Source of the DNA: Streptomyces sp. A012304
Lineage (GTDB): Bacteria; Actinomycetota; Actinomycetes; Streptomycetales; Streptomycetaceae
NCBI RefSeq assembly: GCF_026008495.1
Contig: NZ_BQUN01000182.1
Location: 230,085 to 294,084 of the forward strand
Direction of reading: 5' to 3'
Length of the DNA: 64,000 bases
Made by a program: the position numbers and the translations under genes. Below, one piece after another: positions 60,236 to 64,000 of the stretch (position 1 is the stretch's first letter; each line of letters opens with the position of its first letter). Under the pieces are notes generated by a model. It searched no databases. It worked only from the letters and a program-made list of their open reading frames with translations, and had not been told where the DNA came from.

Positions 60236-61080
60236 AGCTCGCCAACCTCGCCGGCCGCCCCGTCGTCGTGCGCGACGACCGTGCCCTGGACATCGCGGAC
60301 GCCAGCAAGGGAGCGATCGAGCCGCGCCTGGAGGTGCTGTCCGACCTCTCGCTCCACGACGAGCTCCGCACCCTCGCCGAGCGGGCCGCGGACGCGGACT
60401 GGAAGCCGTTCGAGCCGCGTGACCTGGGCCGGGTCGCCAAGCCGTACAAGGCGATCGGCGTGGCCCTGAACTACCGTGCGCACGCCGAGGAGTCCAACCT
60501 GCCGGTCCCGGACGAGCCGTCGGTGTTCGCCAAGTTCGCCTCGTCGGTGGTCGGCCCGTACGACGAGGTCGTGGTGGAGTCGCAGTACGACAAGGTCGAC
60601 TTCGAGGCCGAGCTCGTGGTGGTGATGGGGAAGGTCGGCAAGAACATCGCCGAGGCCGACGCCTGGTCCCATGTCGCGGGCGTCACCGCGGGCCAGGACA
60701 TCAGCGACCGCAAGGAGCAGTGGCGCAAGCCGATCAACCAGTTCACGCTGCCGAAGTCGTACGACACCTTCAGCCCCGTCGGCCCGTACCTGGTGACGGT
60801 CGACGAGTTCGAGGACCCGAACGACATCGAGGTGGCCGGCTGGGTCGACGACCTGGAGGTGCAGCGGGGCCGGACCTCGGACCTCATCTTCAGCGTGCCC
60901 GAGCTGATCGTCTGGCTGTCGAAGCGGGTGACGTTCGAGCCGGGCGACATGATCTTCACGGGCACACCCGCGGGCTGTGGTGTCCGCCGCACTCCCCGGC
61001 TGTATCTGACCGCGGGTAAGGTCCTTCGGACCGAGGTCACAGGCGTCGGAACCATGGTCAACCCGATCGTCGCCGGCTGA
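60232..61080 (+). CDS. Fumarylacetoacetate hydrolase-family protein
   Basis: 282 residues from ATG 60232. The catalytic core has KAIGVALNYRAHAEESNLPV, FEAELVVVMGKVGKNIAEAD (E-x-E metal ligands), VTAGQDISDRKEQWRKPINQ (Asp ligand and Lys), KSYDTFSPVGPYLVTVDEFE and EPGDMIFTGTPAGCGVRRTP. The family includes fumarylpyruvate hydrolases, 2-hydroxypentadienoate hydratases and 4-oxalocrotonate decarboxylases, all Mg-dependent; beside an extradiol dioxygenase the last two are the most likely. Translationally coupled to the upstream gene. Confidence 0.92.
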   Translation: MKLANLAGRPVVVRDDRALDIADASKGAIEPRLEVLSDLSLHDELRTLAERAADADWKPFEPRDLGRVAKPYKAIGVALNYRAHAEESNLPVPDEPSVFAKFASSVVGPYDEVVVESQYDKVDFEAELVVVMGKVGKNIAEADAWSHVAGVTAGQDISDRKEQWRKPINQFTLPKSYDTFSPVGPYLVTVDEFEDPNDIEVAGWVDDLEVQRGRTSDLIFSVPELIVWLSKRVTFEPGDMIFTGTPAGCGVRRTPRLYLTAGKVLRTEVTGVGTMVNPIVAG

Positions 61081-61115
61081 CACCGGCGTGGTCGGAGCAG
61101 AGAGGGCGGGAGATC

Positions 61116-61658
61116 GTGACGGATACCGTGCGCGAAGCGGGGGCCGCGGGCGCGAGCCGGACCCGGGAGTTCTCGGAGCTCCTGCGCCACCACCATCGTG
61201 AGCTGGGGACGACCGAGCCCCGGGATCTCGACGCGATCGAGATGGTCACCGACCTCACCCGCCTCGAAGCCCGGCTCACCAAGGACTTCGAGAAGCACGT
61301 CCACCGGCCGCTCGGCCTGACCTGGGCGGGCTTCCGGATCCTGAACGCCCTGTGGGTCTACGGCCCGATCGGTCAGCAGGACATCGGCCGGGTCTCCGGC
61401 TCCACCCGCGCCAGCATCTCCAGCGCGCTGACCACTCTGGAGAGCCGTGGGCTGGTCACCCGCGAGCGGGACGAGACCGACCGCCGCCAGCTCGTCGTCG
61501 AGCTCACCGACGAGGGCACCGAAACGCTGCGCAAGGCCATCGCGGCCCAGACGAAGCGCGAGCGGGCCTGGACGGCGGTCCTGCGCGACGACCAGCTCAG
61601 TGAGCTGGTTCACCTGCTCCGAACCCTGGTCAATCAGGACACTCCAGCCGCAGACTGA
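61116..61658 (+). CDS. MarR-family transcriptional regulator
   Basis: 180 residues from GTG 61116 after GGGCGGGAG. Winged helix: FRILNALWVYGPIGQQDIGR, VSGSTRASISSALTTLESRG and LVTRERDETDRRQLVVELTD (the D-x-R wing). N-terminal helix EMVTDLTRLEARLTKDFEKH and C-terminal helix AIAAQTKRERAWTAVLRDDQ form the dimer. MarR repressors in aromatic-degradation clusters sense the phenolic or CoA-ester substrate; the palindrome at 59578 is its probable operator. It is last in a three-gene set with 35 bases before it. Confidence 0.92.
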   Translation: MTDTVREAGAAGASRTREFSELLRHHHRELGTTEPRDLDAIEMVTDLTRLEARLTKDFEKHVHRPLGLTWAGFRILNALWVYGPIGQQDIGRVSGSTRASISSALTTLESRGLVTRERDETDRRQLVVELTDEGTETLRKAIAAQTKRERAWTAVLRDDQLSELVHLLRTLVNQDTPAAD

Positions 61659-61801
61659 CCGCTCGTACGCCAATCACCCATACCGAACCGCCCGCGGACG
61701 CCGCGCTTCGGGTCATAGCAACCGCAGAACCGTCAGGCCTCTTACTGTCACACCTCTAACTTCCTTGGCTTCCTCAGCAGTGTTTCTCTAAGGAGAGAAC
61801 C

Positions 61802-62332
61802 ATGGTCCGTCGAGTCGTCACCGGTGTCAGCGCCAGCGGCAAGCCCGTGATCGTCAGCGACGGAGAGCCGCCCGTCACCCGCCAGTACACCCACACCCCG
61901 GGCTTCGCCCGCTCCCTGGTGTGGAACACGGCGGCTCCCCCGGCGCCGTCGGCCGACCCGACGGAGTCCCTCAAGTCCTACGTCCCCGCCCCCGGCGAGA
62001 CGATCGCCCTCACCGTCACCTTCCCGCCGGGCAGCGTCTACGCCGACCCGGCCTGGGACCCCGCCGCCGCGGCGGCGGAACAGCTGGAGAACACCCCCGG
62101 CCTGGCGGAGCTCTTCGAGCCCGACAACCCGGGGATGCACACCACGCCCACCGTGGACTACGGCGTCGTCCTGAGCGGCGAGATAGTCCTCGACCTCGAC
62201 GGCGGCGAGACCGCCGTCCTCGGGCCCGGTGATCTCGTCGTGCAGAACGGCACCCGGCACGCCTGGCGCAACGACGGCGATGAGCCCGCCACCTTGTTCT
62301 TCGTCCTCATCGGCGCGGCGGGAACGGCATGA
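61802..62332 (+). CDS. Cupin-domain protein linked to the P450
   Basis: 176 residues from ATG 61802 with AAGGAGAGAACC ahead. The N-terminal half is an uncommon extension (VVTGVSASGKPVIVSDGEPP; FARSLVWNTAAPPAPSADPT). The cupin barrel is TTPTVDYGVVLSGEIVLDLD (motif 1, without a H-x-H pair) and VLGPGDLVVQNGTRHAWRND (motif 2). Ligand histidines are incomplete, so a binding or non-metal role is possible. The stop overlaps the P450 start (ATGA), indicating a tight functional link. The 143-base gap before it should contain a promoter. Confidence 0.86.
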   Translation: MVRRVVTGVSASGKPVIVSDGEPPVTRQYTHTPGFARSLVWNTAAPPAPSADPTESLKSYVPAPGETIALTVTFPPGSVYADPAWDPAAAAAEQLENTPGLAELFEPDNPGMHTTPTVDYGVVLSGEIVLDLDGGETAVLGPGDLVVQNGTRHAWRNDGDEPATLFFVLIGAAGTA

Positions 62333-63525
62333 GCACCCCGACCACGGAGGCCGCCCCCGGCGCGCCCGTCGTCGACCTCGACCTCACCGAACTGCGCCGG
62401 GATCCCTACCCCGCCTACGCCGCACTGCGCCGCACCGCACCGCTGGCCTGGGTGCCGTCCGTGGGACGGCACCTGCTGACCCGGTACGACGACATCGTCC
62501 ACGCCGAGAAGCTGCCCGAGGTGTTCAGCTCCCGCGAGCAGGGCTCACTGCTCCTGCGCACCGTCGGCCCGAATCTGCTGCGCGAGGACGGCCCGGAGCA
62601 CCGGCGGCTGCGCACCGCCGCCGAACCCCCCACCCGGCCCCGCCAGGTGCGTGACCTGTGGGCCGGCGCCTTCGCGAAGAACACGCACGACCTGCTGGAA
62701 CGCATCGCCGGGCGCGGCGAGGCCGATCTGATCGCCGACTTCGCCGAGCCGCTCGCTGCGGCCAACCTGGCTCTGGTCCTCGGTCTGCGCAACGCCACGG
62801 CCGACGACATCGCCGAGTGGTCGCGGGCGATGATGGCCGCCAACGGCAACTACGCCGACGACCCCGACGTCTGGCTGCGCGCCGAGCGGGCCACCGGCGC
62901 CATAGAGGAGGCGGTCGCGGAGATCGCCGAGGCGGTCCGGCGCGAGCCCGACGGCTCGGTGATCTCCTCGATGGTCCACGCGGGCGTCGAGCTCTTCGAG
63001 ATCCAGAACAACGTCAAGGTCATCATCGGCGGAGGCGTCAACGAGCCCCGTGACGTCTTCGGCGTGGGCGCCCAGGCGCTGCTGAGTCGCCCGGACGTAC
63101 GGGACCGGGTCCTCGCCGACCCCGCGCTGTGGAAACGCGTCTTCGAGGAGACCGCGCGCTGGGTCTCCCCGATCGGCCTGTATCCGCGCCAGCTGGTCCA
63201 GGACTACGAGATCGCCGGTGTCACCCTGCCCGCCGGGAGCCGTGTCGCCTTGGTGATCGCCTCGGGCAACCGGGACGAGTCGGTCTTCGAGCGGGCCGAC
63301 GAGTTCGACATCGACCGGCCCCATCGCGCACACCTGGCCTTCGGCGGTGGACCCCACTTCTGCATGGGCGCGTGGGTCGCACGCCACGAGGTCAGCGCCC
63401 TCGCCTGGCCCCTGGTATTCAGCCGCCTCAACGGTCTCCGCCTCGACGACGGCGCGGAGGACCACATGGAGGGCTGGGTGTTCCGCGGGCTCACCTCGCT
63501 GCACGTCACCTGGCAAGCCGCCTGA
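62329..63525 (+). CDS. Cytochrome P450 (class I bacterial) with unusual I-helix
   Basis: 398 residues from ATG 62329. DLTELRRDPYPAYAALRRTA is the N-terminal start; the K-helix E-T-A-R is in FEETARWVSPIGLYPRQLVQ; the heme loop HLAFGGGPHFCMGAWVARHE has the thiolate Cys345. In the I helix the canonical A/G-G-x-D/E-T-T is replaced by G-G-G-V-N-E-P-R-D (residues 234-242), with no Thr in the proton-delivery position. P450s with this type of I helix are known among aromatic O-demethylases by recollection; that is tentative. Electrons should come from the ferredoxin and reductase encoded next. Likely first step of the pathway. Confidence 0.93.
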   Translation: MSTPTTEAAPGAPVVDLDLTELRRDPYPAYAALRRTAPLAWVPSVGRHLLTRYDDIVHAEKLPEVFSSREQGSLLLRTVGPNLLREDGPEHRRLRTAAEPPTRPRQVRDLWAGAFAKNTHDLLERIAGRGEADLIADFAEPLAAANLALVLGLRNATADDIAEWSRAMMAANGNYADDPDVWLRAERATGAIEEAVAEIAEAVRREPDGSVISSMVHAGVELFEIQNNVKVIIGGGVNEPRDVFGVGAQALLSRPDVRDRVLADPALWKRVFEETARWVSPIGLYPRQLVQDYEIAGVTLPAGSRVALVIASGNRDESVFERADEFDIDRPHRAHLAFGGGPHFCMGAWVARHEVSALAWPLVFSRLNGLRLDDGAEDHMEGWVFRGLTSLHVTWQAA

Positions 63526-63562
63526 GCCGGCAGGCACCTGAGCCGTTCCACAGGAGTACTTC

Positions 63563-63886
63563 ATGCCCATCGTCATCTTCCAGTTGCCCGACGGCACCCA
63601 GCGCAAAGTCACCGCGGAGTCCGGGACGGCGCTCATGCAGGCGGCTGTCTCGAACGGCGTCCACGGCATCGTCGCCGAGTGCGGAGGCAACGCTTCCTGC
63701 GCCACCTGCCACGTCTACATCGACGACCAGCACACCGACCTCGTAGGGCCGCCGAACGACGTGGAGGAGGAGATGCTGGACTTCACCGCCGCCGAGCGCC
63801 GGCCCGCCAGCCGACTCAGCTGCCAGGTCCAGCTGTCCGACGCCCTGGACGGACTGGTCGTCCATGTGCCCGAGGAGCAGGTATGA
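63563..63886 (+). CDS. Adrenodoxin/putidaredoxin-type [2Fe-2S] ferredoxin
   Basis: 107 residues from ATG 63563. Cluster cysteines are C40, C46 and C49 in AECGGNASCATCHVYID and C87 in SRLSCQVQLS, the C-x5-C-x2-C ... C pattern of vertebrate-type ferredoxins that serve bacterial P450s. It ends DALDGLVVHVPEEQV. It lies 37 bases after the P450 and its stop overlaps the reductase start, forming a complete three-component electron chain. Confidence 0.95.
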   Translation: MPIVIFQLPDGTQRKVTAESGTALMQAAVSNGVHGIVAECGGNASCATCHVYIDDQHTDLVGPPNDVEEEMLDFTAAERRPASRLSCQVQLSDALDGLVVHVPEEQV

Positions 63887-64000
63887 CGTCCGCCTCGGGC
63901 GTGGTCGTCGTGGGTGGCGGGCAGGCCGGGTACAGCGTCGTCTCGGCCCTGCGCGACGCCGGGTACGACGGGCCGGTCACGGTCTTCGCCGACGAACGCC
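63883..64000 (+). CDS. Ferredoxin-NAD(P) reductase, N-terminal part
   Basis: ATG 63883 (overlapping TGA of the ferredoxin) begins MTSASGVVVVGGGQAGYSVV then SALRDAGYDGPVTVFADER, the FAD-binding V-V-x-G-x-G-x-A-G-x-S/x-x-A motif of putidaredoxin reductase-like flavoproteins. The window ends after 39 residues. It is expected to pass electrons from NAD(P)H to the ferredoxin for the P450. Confidence 0.9.
   Translation, partial: MTSASGVVVVGGGQAGYSVVSALRDAGYDGPVTVFADER

Noticed and set aside
1..64000. tRNA genes, rRNA genes or CRISPR arrays
   Set aside because: I saw no T-loop plus acceptor pattern, no rRNA-like conserved stretch and no regularly spaced direct repeats; a covariance-model scan would be decisive.

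Overview
This is high-GC actinomycete DNA, almost certainly Streptomyces. Evidence: strong G/C bias at third codon positions, GTG/TTG starts, AGGAGG-type ribosome sites, a CebR-type operator, Zur-type boxes, LAxTG sorting signals, and DUF317/DUF4913/TraG relics typical of actinomycete conjugative elements. I saw no rRNA, tRNA, CRISPR array or replication origin. The dense mix of broken transposases and truncated genes looks like an unstable accessory region such as a chromosome arm or large plasmid; that placement is an inference.

Layout. 1-1200: 3' ends of an amine oxidase, a Cys/Met PLP enzyme and an MFS transporter. 1921-5967: a very large STAND-type ATPase with an N-terminal HTH-like segment and a long TPR array. 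6.2-12.3 kb: decayed MreB-like and DksA/TraR-like genes, an IS5-family element with visible ends and a likely -1 frameshift site, two degenerate copies of a second IS5-like element, a broken Mu/rve-type integrase and a TraG-like coupling-protein relic followed by an intact DUF4913 gene. 13-21.7 kb: small unknown genes, a truncated aldehyde dehydrogenase, two AraC regulators, an NmrA-like oxidoreductase, and UvrD and IS3 relics. 21.8-22.6 kb: a secreted AA10 polysaccharide monooxygenase with a perfect CebR box. 22.7-39.5 kb: further IS relics (IS5, NF041680-type, IS256, IS630, IS21, ISL3 and others) with single genes between them (YCII, SGNH hydrolase, DUF6308, cupin, HIT, dienelactone hydrolase, nucleotidyltransferase).

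39.4-54.5 kb is the most coherent block and looks like a zinc-homeostasis region. On the minus strand, zur, a 93-aa protein, a COG0523/CobW GTPase, a WD40 protein, a [2Fe-2S] thioredoxin-like ferredoxin (frameshifted) and an ArsR regulator are packed end to end. On the plus strand are two surface proteins, a ZnuA-type lipoprotein with a surface-repeat insertion, a further LAxTG-type repeat protein, an ABC ATPase and a permease: the 'anchored repeat ABC transporter' system. A Zur-like box precedes each of the two operons. Between them lie broken pieces of a metal P-type ATPase and of a second metal ABC transporter.

54.8-56.6 kb holds a SnoaL-like protein and fragments of a DUF317 protein and another P-type ATPase. 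57.0-64.0 kb is an intact aromatic-catabolism locus: PaaZ-like aldehyde dehydrogenase and extradiol dioxygenase on the minus strand, diverging across a 21-bp palindrome from a carboxymuconolactone-decarboxylase-like protein, a fumarylacetoacetase-family protein and a MarR regulator, followed by a cupin, a cytochrome P450, its [2Fe-2S] ferredoxin and the start of a ferredoxin reductase that runs off the window. The likely logic is P450 attack on an aromatic, meta-ring cleavage, semialdehyde oxidation and hydrolase/decarboxylase steps; the substrate cannot be read from the sequence.
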